Under the pieces are notes generated by a model. It worked only from the letters and a program-made list of their open reading frames with translations, was not told the DNA's origin and did no database searches. From Psococerastis gibbosa (taxonomy: Eukaryota > Arthropoda > Insecta > Psocodea > Psocidae), in contig OZ020492.1 of assembly GCA_963971405.1 (NCBI GenBank), forward strand, positions 17,638,204 to 17,702,203: DNA of 64,000 bases, written 5' to 3'. Both the position numbers and the translations under genes were made by a program. Position 1 is the first letter of the stretch; the number at the start of each line of letters is the position of its first letter. Below, in pieces: positions 21,150 through 36,100 of the stretch.

Positions 21150-24100
21150 GTAAGTAGCCACTTGTTGCATTTTATTTTCAGCCATTTAGGGGTTGTAAAG
21201 TGCGTGGATAAAGCTTTTGTAGTATTAGAATGTATAATAATGTAGGCTATTGCTTTCCAATTTATACGTAGTAGGCCTATAAGGAAAGCTTTGTGATGGT
21301 CCAAATTTTCGATTCCGAGATTTCAACAGATTTACAGGTTTTGAGGTCCCAGGAACCCCAAAAAGTGGTTTTTACGAAATGTCTATCTGTCTGTCGCTCT
21401 GATTGTCGCTCTGTCTGCCTGTCGCTCTGTCTGTCTGCCGCTCTGTCGGTCTGTCTGTCTGTTCATCGATTTCCGGGCAAACTACTCAGTCGATTTTAAT
21501 GAAATTTGGCATGTAGGTTGACAAAAATCATAAATCGAGAGTATTTTATTATTATTTTTATTTTGGGCTAACTCAATTTTGGGGGGGTTTTATTCTCAAA
21601 AAACTCCCAAAAAACTTCTAAAAAAATTATTTCTCAAAAACGGTTCCAACGATTTCTCTTAATTTCACATAAATTGTAGTCGTTATTAATGTTAATGAAA
21701 TGCGGGGGGTCGCTTGCCCCTTGATAGTTGGCTTCTGGGCGTAAAAAAATAAAAATAACTCTTTTCTCGAAAAATGACTGAAAAGTAATTTTTCTGCGGA
21801 TCCTTTCTATCGATGATTTCTACCTTCAGGCATGTTTTGGGTGTTAAAGGAGGCTACGCACCTCACAAAATGTCCAGGAACTTTCTTATACCTCATGATG
21901 CCTCATTTATGTTCCTATTTCAATATTTCGTAAGAAACTTATTGGTGTAAAAATAGACAGTGAGAGCTTAAATTATACAGAATAAATAAATGGATAAGAA
22001 TAACCAATTTTTATTGATTGCAGCAGACCTTAAAGGAACATGTAGTGGGCTAAATAATGAGCACTACCGCAGCATGGGGCATATGGCGACAGGAATGGAG
22101 ACAATTCAACAAGTGGTCATGGACAACACGATTCCGTGGCCTCAGGAGATCAAGGAAAGATTTGCTCGTATCCTTTTTATCAAATCAATCAATAAATCTT
22201 TGTCAATAGACTCTCAATTCATATAAAATAGTCAGTCTCCTTCGTTCGCACGTTTTTTCTTTGGCATTGGTTCAATTATGGAACTTATACACGGCGCTTG
22301 TACTGGCTATATCGATGTCTATGTGAATGAGGGGACCTCGTGATTATGGTGGATCTTGACCCACTTAGTTGAAGCTTCATGAATAATTATTTCTAATTAG
22401 ACAGAGCTGAAAAGGTGGCGTAATGGTACATGAGACTTTTTTTTACTAAAGTTCTGATCTCTATCCGATACATTACAGTTTTCACCAGCAATTCAATAAC
22501 AGTCTCACACAACTACTATGAAATGTTATTAATTTTATAATTATATAATTATAATACATTGAATATAGTCTAGTAGTCACGCAGACATTAGGTTTGTCAC
22601 TATCATTAATTACTTTTCTTAATTATAATAATTCAGACATGGGATGCCATTTTATGATGGGATTACTGCCCGAAATCAAAGGGGCATGGCTTACTATCGA
22701 TAATAATGTGTATATTTGGACTTACGAGAATGAGTAAGTAATACATATAGCCTATATGAATAAAGACGATTAACGTTCAACAAGGTTAAAGGTATAAGTC
22801 TAATTCATGTAGTGTGTACTTTTAATAACATGACATGAATTGTTTAGGAAACCATAAATTATTATAATGGTGAGCATAATATTTTTGGCCGTTGCTATAA
22901 AGTTTCCACTAACAGCAATTCGGACACCCCCATCTAATACACATAAAACGTCAAATTTCTCAAAAAGTATCGGTCGTAGAGCCATAAATAAAAAGTAAAA
23001 AAAAAAATTCTCCTTTATATTTTAATAAGTTACATTTTATGTAGACCTCGCTAACACTGTTTGGCCACAGCTTTCGAAGGCGTGGACCTAACCTTACCTT
23101 GCACATTTAAACGTCTTCAAAACCTGTAGCCAGCAACATACTATGTATTAAGCAGCAGCGGGGCATTACTGGTCATTAATGGCTCTATAAATGATGTCTT
23201 ATGAGAAATTTGACACTACAAAATACGTCCGGTGCGGTTTCCCATTGCCCCTTCGTATAATATATATCCTCTAATATTTTACAATGCTTACAGGACTGAT
23301 TTATGTTATTATGAACAGCTACAAGAAGTGATTGTCAGTGTCGGACTGGTGAAACCAAAGCCTAAAGTTCTACCTTCCTGTGTAAAATTTCTTCTAGTGC
23401 TGACTACTGAAACCAAAATTATTGCTTTTGGTATTCATTTCAAAACACCAAAACGAGACGGTAAGTATCTTTTGCAGTTACAACCGACAACGCAAGTAAT
23501 TCGTACTAGGATGGCTTGCAGTTGTCTAATGGAGACAGTGGCTACGATTAAGAGACGACTGTGGCTGAAATGAAGTTCATAAGAACAGCTCGTCAGGGCA
23601 CGAGAAGGGATAGTATTAGAAATGCAAATAGAAGGAGGTTTGGTGTGCAAGAGTCATTCGTCTTCTTTGTATGCCTCTTCTAGCGAAGATAGGCGATCAT
23701 CATGGGTGGTACCTGTTGATCTGAAAAAATGGAAGTGGTGCTCTTACCAAACAACTTTCACAACGGGTATATTCTTCATCTGTCGGGAACCCTCAGTCCT
23801 TCTACATTCCCTTGGATTATAACATGCAGAAAGCGATACTTTTTGTTCCCCATCACATGGCCGAAGTACGCAGTTAGTAGCGACTCGGGTTCAGTATCCA
23901 CTGGCCTAAAGATCTCGCTTGGGACACGATCTCCCCAAGATATTCGCAGCATTCCTCTCTGTATGTGCACATTGGTTTTATGCAATGCCCGGACACGTTA
24001 ACTAACTGGCTAGGTTTGGCTCGGCACACTCAGTGGTCAGCTGAGTAGTCTAAAGAGTAAAAGACCTGGTGCAAAATCCGAGAGTCTACTTCAGCAGATT

Positions 24101-27100
24101 TTTGTCGCTGGTTTGTTGCAGGTGCTCCGTTATCCCCACCACCCGCCAGCGACCCAGAAATCATCAGAGGTGCTTTCAGTGTTTCGTTCCAACAAACCAC
24201 CTGCCCAATTTCTCTCATGGCCAATTTCTTAGCGGAGCATTGGCTTTTGAATCGTCCGTGTGTAAATAGTTCATTGTGTTACTGTAAAAACCCTAAGAAA
24301 GTTACTGAATTTGCTGCGCGTTAATTTTGTTGTAGGAGATCCAGAAGCTATGCAACTCCTGCCAGAGGCGATATTCGACGTCCCCTCAGATGGAGTAGCT
24401 ATTTCCACAATAGCTGGCACTGAATGCGGCAGGTTGTTTCTAGGGGGAATGGACGGATCTCTCTTCGAAATTGAATACTGGGTGAGTAATTATTTTTAAG
24501 GAGTGGTATATGACCATTATATATATTGCATGAAAAAATCATAGGTGGACGAACGTCAATTTGGTTGGGTTGTAATCCTACACGTTCAAAATAGTCCAGT
24601 TGATTGAGTACTATACCATGGAACGAAAAATCTATGGTCGGATCTCGTCGCGAAAAGGAAATACGAAAGGCCAACGCCCACACAGCCATAAAAGTTACCT
24701 TACCTTTATTGGTGGCGACTACCGGACATGTTACATTTTACCACAACATCCCATATAGAGCCGTAGGCAAGAATGAGAATCCTCTACCAGTCCTTAAGTT
24801 TAGACTCTCTATGGGTTGTGGCGTTACGTTACGTTGCACTCGCGTAGATAAGTCGCCCAATGCAATAGATTTGTGTAAAAGTAGAAACAACAATTCTTCA
24901 TATATTATTTATGCGGACTACCGCCTTGGACAGGGGCGTGAATTGACGTTGAAGTCCTGGGGGGGGGGGGGGGGATGGCTTTGCCATGGGAAAAATGAAA
25001 AAAGTAATATAACGTCAGGAATAATTATTTTATTTTATGTAATATAATAAACTATATTTTGTCAGCATGCCACTCCTCCACTCCTGTAAGTGTAAGGTGG
25101 TCACTCGGCTTGGAATCCTGTTAGCGTCCAATTTTCTACGTTCTCCCTTCTCTAAATAAGCGCTACCCTGTTTCTCTTAGTTGGTCTTCCTCTCCCCCGT
25201 GTACCCTCTTTTTTCACTTCAAGCCAGTTTTTCGAGCATCGTCTGCTAACCATTCACTTTACATGACCAAACCATTCCAGCCTCCTAACTATTCTTCTCA
25301 TACTATTGCCTTCCTGATCCGATCCATTCGCGTCATCACAAGGTCTGTTCTTATAAATTTCATTTCAGCCACTTGAAAATGATTAAATGCCCGAAACTGA
25401 CTCGATGTTTTCTGTTTACACAATACTTTGAAAATTTTTTGACGCAAGTGTGTTTTATCGTTTGCAGAAAGAGCCAAATTGGCAGGGGAAATGTTTCAAC
25501 AAAAAGAACCACTCATCGAGCTTCCTGAGCTACATTTCATTCGTCTTGAGCGCCTTGATATCCAGAGTGGATAACGCGATCGTCCAAATCTCCGTAGACA
25601 GCAGCAGGAATATTCTGTACACGCTGTCGGAGCAAGGCAGTGTTGAGTGCTGGGACCTGGGGGAGTCAGGTGACAGGATTTCTTGGGTCGTTACCATCTC
25701 TCAGACCCACATTGTTAAGTCTGCTCAAAATATAGTAAAGTAAGTATTAATTGCTGAGTTGAATTTCATCAGAATCTTTTTTTTTTCATTAAATCTTTTT
25801 TTAAAACAATTGAATCAATGGGAATTAATAGTTGATTCGTTGGAGTTTATTTTAAGACTTGGGTTTTATTTACAACAATTGAATCCTATTCCTCGTGTTA
25901 AAGTTAATCCCAAATCGCCATAGCCACAGACAGTTGCATCACCCATCAAAGCGCACAACAAGCGGGGCCCGTTGCTTGCACTTCTTAAAATGGGTCCTAT
26001 TGCTCGCATCTCGTATCATACCGCACTCACTCATTCGCTTCTCTCTTTGTGCTGCGCTCGCTAGATGTTGTATCTCACATCGTACCGCAGTTGCAGTACT
26101 AGCATCCGTTATTTGCCGTCTGCTGAAACTATTGGTAGGGTAGGGGTTTCTTTTATAGTTGACACTTGCGGGTAAATTCATAGCGATCATATGGATACCT
26201 GGCTTTCGCGCCAACTATCAATAGCTCAGGCGTAAGAGACAATCAATTGGACAAAGGCAAAAACATAAAATACCAATCGTACGAGTAAAGCCAGTATTTC
26301 GATCCCATAAAAAAAAGAAATGCACCTCTTTTTTTAATACTTGGCATATATTCAGCGTTAGAACCATTTGGCCACTATTTTTTAAGGATTGTACCTAACT
26401 TATCATTTTTTTTCGGATTCTAAAACTATAAACTTAAGGTGTTATTGCCGGCTTCATACAAAGCAATAAAATATTGAGGAGCATTCCTTTGTCCAAAAAA
26501 TATATAGTTGGGATGTCCGATTTGCTGTTAATTCTCAACAATTTTTTCAGAAAATTGAAACCCAACCACTTGGGCCCTATAATGCATATCAAGGCTTTGG
26601 AGATAGCCGACAGCAGGGCGCTGCATCTGGTAGCAGTCACCAAGACTGGTGTGCGCATGTACTTCAGCACATGCCAGCCCAGCCAGTGGTCTCTGCGGCC
26701 AAGAGCCCTCAATCTTCGCCACGTGCGGATGCCACCTGGGTTTTCTTATGACTCTCCCGCCTATCAGCCCCCTTGCTCCACCAAGGTTCTTTACTCACGA
26801 GGTAAGACTCATTAATGTAAAATTGTATAGATATCGCCTAATCATAGGTAAAGTAAAGCTAATAGAGGTATAACGTAAAGGGAAATGGCAGAGGTGGCCA
26901 AAGGAGATGGGGGCAGAATTTGTTCCGACTATGAAAAAGGAAAATTGCGACCAATGAAATCAAAATTGGTAATTCAGCGGGCGGGGATGCTAAAAAATGC
27001 ATTTGTTTTTTAAAGTTAGAGTTTGGTTGAAATAATTTAATTATTTATTTATATTTTAAATCTTGGCAAAGAAAATTTTTACACAAGTTGCCTTATAATT

Positions 27101-30100
27101 ATTGTGTATTTTTATTTCTAATGCACGTTTAATTACTGTTATTATCTTCTCAGGTACTCTGATGTTGATAAGCGCGCCTGATGAAGACAAGAGCGAGCTG
27201 TGGTGTCTCTCCAACGACCTGTATCCTTCGGCTTCCATTTTGACGGAAACTCAGACCATTCTGCCGTTGGATGGCAAAGTTATCGCTGTTTGCGAGGAAG
27301 CAGAGCCCAGTCCGCTGTCGTGTATGCGAAGAGACGACGCTGCAGAAGAGGAGCCACCTCTAATTGTACGGCAGCATGTGGAAACACCCACCAAGTATAT
27401 TCTACTCACGACTCAGGTTGGTCTTTATTTGCGTTAATTGAATGGACTATTAAGTATTAAGTGTCTTCCCTATGTCGGTGTTATCGAGTTATATAGTTAG
27501 AAGTGTTATCCAAGTTAATATACACAATCGTGAGAGGACCTCCCGGGGTGAATTATTATGCTAAATCGCAAATATTTAAAGGAGGGAACAACGTGGTAGT
27601 AGTCAGGACGTTTGTGGCACTGTTATAAAGACAGTGACAGAACTCAATTATAGTTTCACGTTTATTTAGATATTTTTTGATTATTCTATAAGTATTTCTT
27701 GTAATTGCTTCTGATATAATACATAATGCAAATAAATATGAATATTACACAATACTAAATGTGTGTTTCTAATCAACCGACAGAAACAATTGTGGCGGCG
27801 GTGAAACAACTCGCAGTGTTACCGATAAAACACGGTTTAATCAGGTCTCAAGTGCGTTTCGCTAGGTTATCGGGTTCCACGAGTGTTAACTGAACTTGAT
27901 ATAACACACTTAACTAGGGATAACTCGATAACACCGACATTGTGAAGACCCCTATCATTTGTTTTAACTGGTTTTTAGCTTATGAACCTCAAGATTTAAT
28001 AAGAGGATATGAATTGCTGAAAATCAGCTCTCCATAATAGAGAAATGACGTCAAATTCCAATGGTCAGATGGGCTGGCCACGTTTGAATATGGTCTGATT
28101 GGTTTTCCGCAAGCATTGTCATATACTAACGGAATCAATTAGCGGCTATACAACACTAAATCCCCCAGCTGAGTTATCATTCCTTCAGAGCACTGCCTGC
28201 TGATGATACAGACTAGCTACAACTGTTTAATATGTGGCCGCCTGTCTTTTTTCCTGCACAGGGCGTACGTGTAGTTACCAAACTCCGACCCATAGACCTG
28301 CTGAGACGGCTATTGGTAGTAAACCATGGCCCGGACTCGGAGGCGCTGAAAACGTTCTTCTCGCTGCTGACAGAGGAGCAAGGATGCGCCACTTCCCTCC
28401 TGCTGGCCTGCACGGAGGGTATCCAAGACCGGCAAGCTGCTGAGTTGGCCACTATAGCGTTCTTCCTTTATGGAGGTAAGCCTACCGCTGGAGCAGCGCA
28501 GCCGACAAATAATGTCATGTCCACCGTATCAATACGGTAAGGGTGTATTGTCATATCCAGGATATAAAGAGTAAACACTGCCCGGAAGTTCTTTCTGTAT
28601 AAGGGCAAGCTTACAACTGGAGCAGTGCAGCCTTAAGTTCACGCCCAACGATATTTTTGATTGAGATTTTGTAATTAATCATTAGTTGCTACTTTCATGC
28701 TTATTTGTTACCCATTTATTGGTATGCTTTTTATAATTCACGTTTGGTGGAAAGGAGTATTACAAACAGGAAATATTTTGCTTTCAGGTTCTGCTACACA
28801 GTTGTTAACGCGAGCAATAGACAGAGCCGCGTCACCAACCTCACAACCCTCTGCGGGCCTTATCGCCTATTCCGCCAAGCGCAACAGTCTGTATACATAT
28901 GTGAGTCGCATTCTCGCACCTATATGGATGGCTAAAATTGTCACCGCTGTTGATACTCCCAAGAAAACTATCTTGGTAAGTGGTACATAATGAAAGTTCC
29001 CATGGACGACCGCTGTGGTCAATCGCTCCAAACGAATGACGAATGTATTTTGTGACTGGTTCAACCGTTTTTATTTTTGCTTATCTGCTGTTGGATTGCA
29101 ATGTAGTCAGTAGTATTATGTGCATCTGAAGTGATATTTTTGAATTTAACCTTTATTGGAATCATTGATGAATTTGACTCATACAAGAACCGAGTTAAAT
29201 TAAGTTCACGCCTGTTACAAGGTGTCATAGGTAAGCATATCTGAGCCCGTCCCTTATCACTAGTGGTGGGGTTGGTCGACATCGTGTACCAGTTGGCTAG
29301 ATACCGAAATTCAAACGGATTATCAAAAAAATCAATGAGGTCGTGGGCAGGTCACCGCTCTTGCCATGTTGGCCTGCGTCCATAAAATTGGTTATTGTAT
29401 ATATGTAAAATATTGGTCTTACTTACAGTTGGAAAGCTCAATCAGCAAAAAAGACTGCATTTGGATTCTGAAACACCTACACTTCATCAAGGCATTTCTA
29501 GACAAGAACATGCAGTTACCTGCAAAGGCTGGGTAACAAATTTAATTTATTTTCTAAAAAAGATACTGCAGTTACAAAGCTCTGCAAATATATTACAACA
29601 TAATTTCACTTGTACCATTAGGTCATGATCATCACCTGCAATACGGTCGACAAACAGAACTAACGTATATGACCATTTACGGTTGACGAACGGGTAGAAC
29701 GAGTATAACCAGTTACGATCGACGAACAGATAGCACAGTTACGCGAAAGTGGTTACACGAACAGGCGCGGCGCGAATGCCCATAAATCCCCATCAGCGGT
29801 GATCCTGCATTACAACAGACGGCATTTCATCAGGCTCGAATGGACCAACATTGTCGGATCTTCAAACATAGGCTCTACGTCAGTGGAACTCCCTAGATAA
29901 GGAAATAAGATCGCAGCCAAAGATTCGTGGGTTCAAAAGCCAGTTATAGAAAAAATTGCTAGAAACAGAACAGTTTTAGAATAAGATTTTTGTCTATAGG
30001 TATTTACTGTATGTCTTTTTATAATAACGTTTTAGAATAAGTTTTTTTATGCATTTGTAGAATAAAATTGATTGAGTTAAGCGTATGTATTTTGGAAATT

Positions 30101-33100
30101 GCATTGTTTTTTGGACGTGGGTTAAGCAGGAAAAGACTTTTCTGGTCTTAACGTTCGGCCCACAAATATAAGACGTTTATTATTATTATAATTATAGAAA
30201 TATGTCTTGCAAATCATCCAGGCAGAGAATGAGCGCTATATTAGAGTGCTCATCAAATTTATAGCCACAACCTACCAGGTAGTTCCTGATTGGCTGAGAT
30301 CCAGCACGAGATGACACGCGCACTGCGGAAAAAGGTACCATTTTGGTTGCCCAAACGGCCGGTGTGGGTTGCAAATTCTGGTAGAAGGATCTTACTGCCA
30401 ATATGCATGTGGAGCTTGTTGGTGTGGTGGCAGGGTCTCTCTCTCTTATGGTGTGAAGGAAAATATATTTGATTTGCTTTGGCATTCCAGTCTCCTTCAC
30501 GCAATTCTCGCACAATAATCTGAAATTAGTTCAGTTGCCCGGCTAGGATTCTTGAGCCCCCTCTACTCCTTCTTCTGCCTCCACTTCCGATCATTGAATA
30601 GAAATTTTTTAGCACTCCTCAGGTCATCCTCAATCTGGTTTCTGTATCCCTTTCTTGGTCTTTCTCTCCTTTGTGTACCCTCTATCCGTCCGTATAGAGC
30701 CAATTTTTCGCCCACAGGTTGTACCTGATTGCAAATGCAGATACTCGTATAATGTCAGCTTTGGGTTTGTTTACCAATAGCATGTTATTTTGTGCATGGG
30801 AAAGATGAGACCGAACGTCCTAGGGAAACCCCCGTATGGCAAATGCCGATAATAATGTACTATTCTGACTGTGTATCAATGAGCTATTGGTTGTGGAATA
30901 TCTACATGATTGCTGATTCTGTTTGTTTTTGAACCGTAGTCAATGCACGAGAAGCGTCACGTCCATGTATGCCGTACAAGTCGAGAAAACGTCACTATTG
31001 GCGTTGAAGGCGTTCGTCGGGCACGCCTGTGAAGTATTCGCCCTCTGGAAATTCCTCTGCGAACACCAGTTCCATGAATTTACCGATATTTTGGATGCGG
31101 TAAGGGAACAACCAATAATTCTAACGGTTACACCCACTTTTGTTTGGTAAAGTTAGGAAAAGTGGAATTGGAGGGGAATATTGATAAATTCGGGTTCAGA
31201 GCTGGGTCAAGCACAGAGAACTAACTGACGCAATGGTCGAAGGGTTGGAGAGGGGTAAGAGGGTGGCCACGGTACAAATAGACCTACCCAAGTGTTTTGA
31301 CATACGATAGTTGATCATTGGGGGGGGGGGGGGGCAGCTGCAACCCATTTACAACCTTTACGTACTGCACAGAATTTCACAGTGAAAACCGTTACAAGAA
31401 ACCAGAGGTTGGCGCACTCAAACTATATAAAACACACCAACTGCTGCCCTTACATCTCCTTTGCTATCAAAACTTGTTAAAGTTTATCACAAAACGTTTT
31501 GCAGGCACAACCACGAGCATCCCTAGATCATGAGCCGTAACACGATCAGCAGCCTATCATACTATACCGCTTCCCCACTGGAACTTGACCAACTCAAGAC
31601 GATCACTACGATACAAGGCAACGACTCTGTACAACGCACACACCAAGGACATACACATGAACAAATACAAGTATCCCCCCTTAGACAACACTGACAGAAA
31701 CACATGGACAGCAACATACAGGACAAGACTATGGACTAGGGACGAACTCCACAAATTACATTAATGGGATGAATTAGGTATATTTAGGTATTGAGTGCTA
31801 CCCTCGCACTCCGCTGGCATGAGGGGGCACTTCTACTGTCTTTGCATTAGTATAAAAATGTCTTTAGGAAAAATACACGGATTATCATTATTATTTGGCG
31901 CAAGCTGCAGTCTGAGCGATTTTGACGCTATTTACCCGATTTCTGCTACATTTAGGTTAGAGGTTAGTAGTCTCAACATGTTAGAGATTTTCTAAACCTG
32001 TCAGGAAGCAAACAGTCGATGGCCTGCTGGGAGTATGTCAATGTATGAGAATGGCTGACTCGAGCCATCACCTGTTACAGTGTCTATAGTGGTCATGTTT
32101 GTGCCTCTTCACCGTCACATTTCGTCCGTGTGGGGTTACATTGAGGACGTGAATCAATTTGCCAATGGCAAGAAATTAATTTGGAAACAATGTTAATAAT
32201 ATCAAAGATCCCACTGCATGTAGGCCTATAAAAAGCCCATGAATCATAAAACTATTAGTATAGTTTACCAATGGTGAAGTTGTTGAAAAAATAGTTGAAA
32301 TATTATTTCAAATTTCATTTTCAGGTCGAAAAAGACTATTTGTGCAACTTTACATTCCAAGATATATTGCAGTCTGGTCAGGCCCTGTGTACGCTGCTCA
32401 TCAATGGTGTAATTAATTGGTAATTCCGTTTAGATCAATTTAAATTATAAGTTAAAAGTCGCACTATGATGTAGCAGAAAGAGTGTTATAAGTCACTGTC
32501 GTTATTTGTAGACATAGCATGGAAATAGTGAATAGTCCAGTTTGTAGAGAAGTGGACAGTCATATATGGAAGGTAAAATTCACAACAAAGGTGAGAACGC
32601 GGCTGCCGTTCATGATCCACACCACAATATCACAAAAGTGCATTGGTGTAGAGAGAGGATCCTCCACCAGTGCTCAGGCCTAAACCTCAATAGGTTGTCA
32701 TGACATGGCTCTTTTCGGAATTTATAAGCATTATTTGTTTGGTTTTGATTTTTGGGGATCCCACGCCATTGGGTTTCACCGCTGCTGCCTTTAGAAGGTC
32801 CATTAGAGGAGCAGTAAGCAAAAAAAATTCATTAATAACAACTGTAGTCATAACTTCAGGTACTTACCTAACGCAGATATCATTGCGGCGCTACATGCAA
32901 ATTTCATTAAAATCCACTGAGTAGTTTGCCCATAAGTCGACGAACAGACTGACCGACAGACCGACCAACAGCCAGACAGGCATTTCGTAAAAATATCTTA
33001 GAAAAATCACTGGTAAGGCCCCAGCGCAAAACAACAGCATTCAACGCGGAGTCATTCTGCTATGTTGTCACTCACCAAATAAAACGTCCCCTCATCCTTT

Positions 33101-36100
33101 CTCAAACAGGCTTCGGACCGTCTTCGAAGGAGTTAAGGAAATGACTAAATAAAATTGTATTTCTTTACTTGCAGCAACCAAGGTGATCCCTGTTCGGTAG
33201 AATATATAAAAGGGAAATTACGCAAAGTTTGTCCGAACCTGTATAGATTTGATGACGATCAAGCTTGTACAAAAGCCAATAAATTGCTCCTGGCTGCTAA
33301 GAAGACTGTTTCTGGTGTCAAGAAGGAGCAGAAACTCAAGGCAGCTTTAAATGTAAGTCACAATTCTATGCTTTTAGTATCTTCTAAGGGTGCGTCCCAC
33401 GGCGGTGTGAAACATCTCGGTGAGCTTCTCTTCTTATATCCTTTTCACCAATATTGGTAACAAGTAGTTGTCTATTATATTATATTAGCTTTGGCTGCTA
33501 TGCGAACGTATCTGATTTGCTTGCAGCTGTACATGGCGGTAGCGCCCAACATAGATCTGGCGGGAATCTGTCAGCAGTTCATCAGCAATCACTTCTTCAT
33601 AGGAGTTCTTCAGCTCTGTCTTAAGTATGTCGGCGAGAAAGATCCTGACAACATTGCCTTGCAATGGTACAAGAACAATGAACCACCCGATGATCTGGAC
33701 GGCTGTGAAGCCTATGAAATAAGGTATGTTTTACACATATATGCCTTTCCCCCTCCGATACACTAGCCTGCTGTCCAACTTTATCGACTTCGATGGCAAG
33801 GTTGTACGGTGCTTGTACTTGTGCAAGTCTCTATGCGCCATGCGATCGGGGACGTGTCGTAACTCAACACGGGTACTAACCTACAGAGGCGACCTCAATT
33901 ATCGTGTAGGGAATTGAAATTGCCTGAGGAGACATTGGAATTATGTGAGGTGGTTATTGAGTTGCTGGGGAAAACCGTGGTATATTGGTTAACGATCTGG
34001 ACTTTCATAATGGAAATCACGGGTCCCATTCCACCACCTATTCACCTCTGCCTCATTAGAAATAATTATTCATGTCAAAGGGTAACGCCGAGTGGTTCGG
34101 GATCCACTATAATCAAGAGATCCCTTCATTCAAATTACAGCAGAGCTAAATAGAAAGGCTTGGTGCCATGTAAGTTCCAAAGTTGAACCCATCCTCAAGC
34201 AACAATTGCATGAACAACAGATTGTATGAATTGAGAATTCTTTGACAATTGACACTCTGAAGGAGTACTAACAAGGTAGGTAGATAATGACGAAGAAGAA
34301 GTTCTTTCCCGAGTATAAAACGGGTTGTATTTAATTTGCAGGCGATGCATTTATGAACAGGTGACGATGGCACTGGACCATTTGTATGAGCTGAGTCTTT
34401 TAGGCACTGATATTCCCTGCGGCCCATTGGCCTCTGCCTACGTGGCTGCCACACATACAGTCGATTCCGAAGCTGCCGACGCACAGGTAAATTACCATTG
34501 TTTGGTTGATGGAGTTGAGGGACCATTGTGAGGTGTGAGTGACCATGGTGAAGAGATGGTTACACATAACACAAAAGACAGTACTATAGGTAACTTACAG
34601 TAACTATAGGTAGTTTCATTACTCCTGCATTCGTCATCCATCGAGTGCTTCTGTCTCTTGGTGAGGTAACTTTTTTTGATGTATGAAAATAATTCTGAGT
34701 GGAAGTCATGAGGCAAAATGTTCTAAATAAAAATTGAACTACGGCGCAGTTGCAGAGATTTAGTGGTCAAGGATGTGCAAAGCCATTCCTCTAGAAAAGA
34801 ATAAAGTTTTAAATGGTCTAGATCAAGGAATAATTTACAACATGTTTAATTTTCAAAATGAAGCTGAATTAGGTGGCCAAGAGAACCGATAGAGTTGGTT
34901 TGTTCAAAAGGGTACGCAAGTGCAATCCTCATACGTTGAATTGAAGCTCATGAGAATAGCTGGTTTAAAGTTAGGAAAGGTGTAGTAGTATTATTAGAAT
35001 TTGCATAACTGTAGCCAATAGAAATCATTGATGGCCACATACTTACATCCAACAGTTGAAGAACATTTCTTTTTTCAACAATTTCCCCAAAAACAACAAA
35101 AATGCGTGGGAGTGGCCGGTTACCTTTTTGTAATAGCTTATGCTGTTGTCTCCAGAGGAAGATGCTGTTGCAACAGTCGCTGGAGAACGATGACGAGCTG
35201 CTCCACGCGGCTGTTCTGAAGTGGATGATGCGAAAGATGCTGTTTGACGAGCTGACAAATATCGACAGCCCAAGCGTCGAGCCGTTCCTCAGGAAGGAGG
35301 CGAACCATTCACCCGAGGCTGGAGAGCTGCTGCGGAAGCACTGCCACAGAAAAGTTCTACGACGCAACCACGCGGATGCTGCGAGGCTATTGTTTCAGAT
35401 GGCGTCTAGTACATAGTATGTTTTTTGGCACTACTCTTCATAATGATCTAATAGCGAGAAAAAAATTCAAAAATCTCTTGAAAATTTGATCATCGTTCAA
35501 AATCAATTGAGGTGAAAAGCATAAAAGGGTTTTATTGATGAAATTTTATAGGATTTGTTGCTAATCTCACTCATTGAAATTGTCGTCCTAGGAGATAGTA
35601 CGCAAATTCCATTGACAGTTACTTGCTCCTCTTCGCGTTCATGAAGTTAATACCCAGAAAGAAGCTATATATATTTGCGCAGACATGAATGCGTAGGGAA
35701 GAGCAGTGACGGCTATGCACACTGCCACGGTGGGCGTGCTATTGGAAGGCGAAACAAATTCGGAACAGTTGTGCTCAACCCTGTGACCTGTGATAGCAAA
35801 TGCTTGGTTTCTGAAGAGGGAGAAAACTGAACTTGGCGGGATTTTAACCCACAATCCACGCCCATCCGGGGCGTCGTCTCAATTGCAAGCCACACAAATA
35901 CAGTGTCCGCTAAATCCTATGTTTACATGCATTTGGCTAAAGTTTTAAGAGTAATGAGAGTTCTAACCTACCCTTACATTTTTTCGCCTTCAAAGACTGG
36001 CCGAATGGTGCCGGCTACATATTCAAAATTATGAGGAGCTTTTCGTCTATTTTATGCCATCTCATTTATGGCTCTTACACCATGAGAAATTCAATTTTAT

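Larger units (their letters stand above)
22168..24335. other. Nup155 introns 2-4
   Basis: Intron 4 (23461-24335) contains a partial member of repeat R1 at about 23668-23890, similar to 62120-62270 and 62459 onward (shared ACATGCAGAAAGCGATACTT and GCCGAAGTA). Nothing else is recognisable. Confidence 0.4.

Noticed and set aside
30192-30515. Two overlapping minus-strand frames and one plus-strand frame in a Nup155 intron
   Set aside because: Neither strand shows a recognisable motif and they overlap in three frames, as expected for chance or decayed repeat sequence.
31390-31760. Possible LINE or gag-like frame in Nup155 intron 12
   Set aside because: Suggestive composition only; no catalytic or structural motif could be identified.
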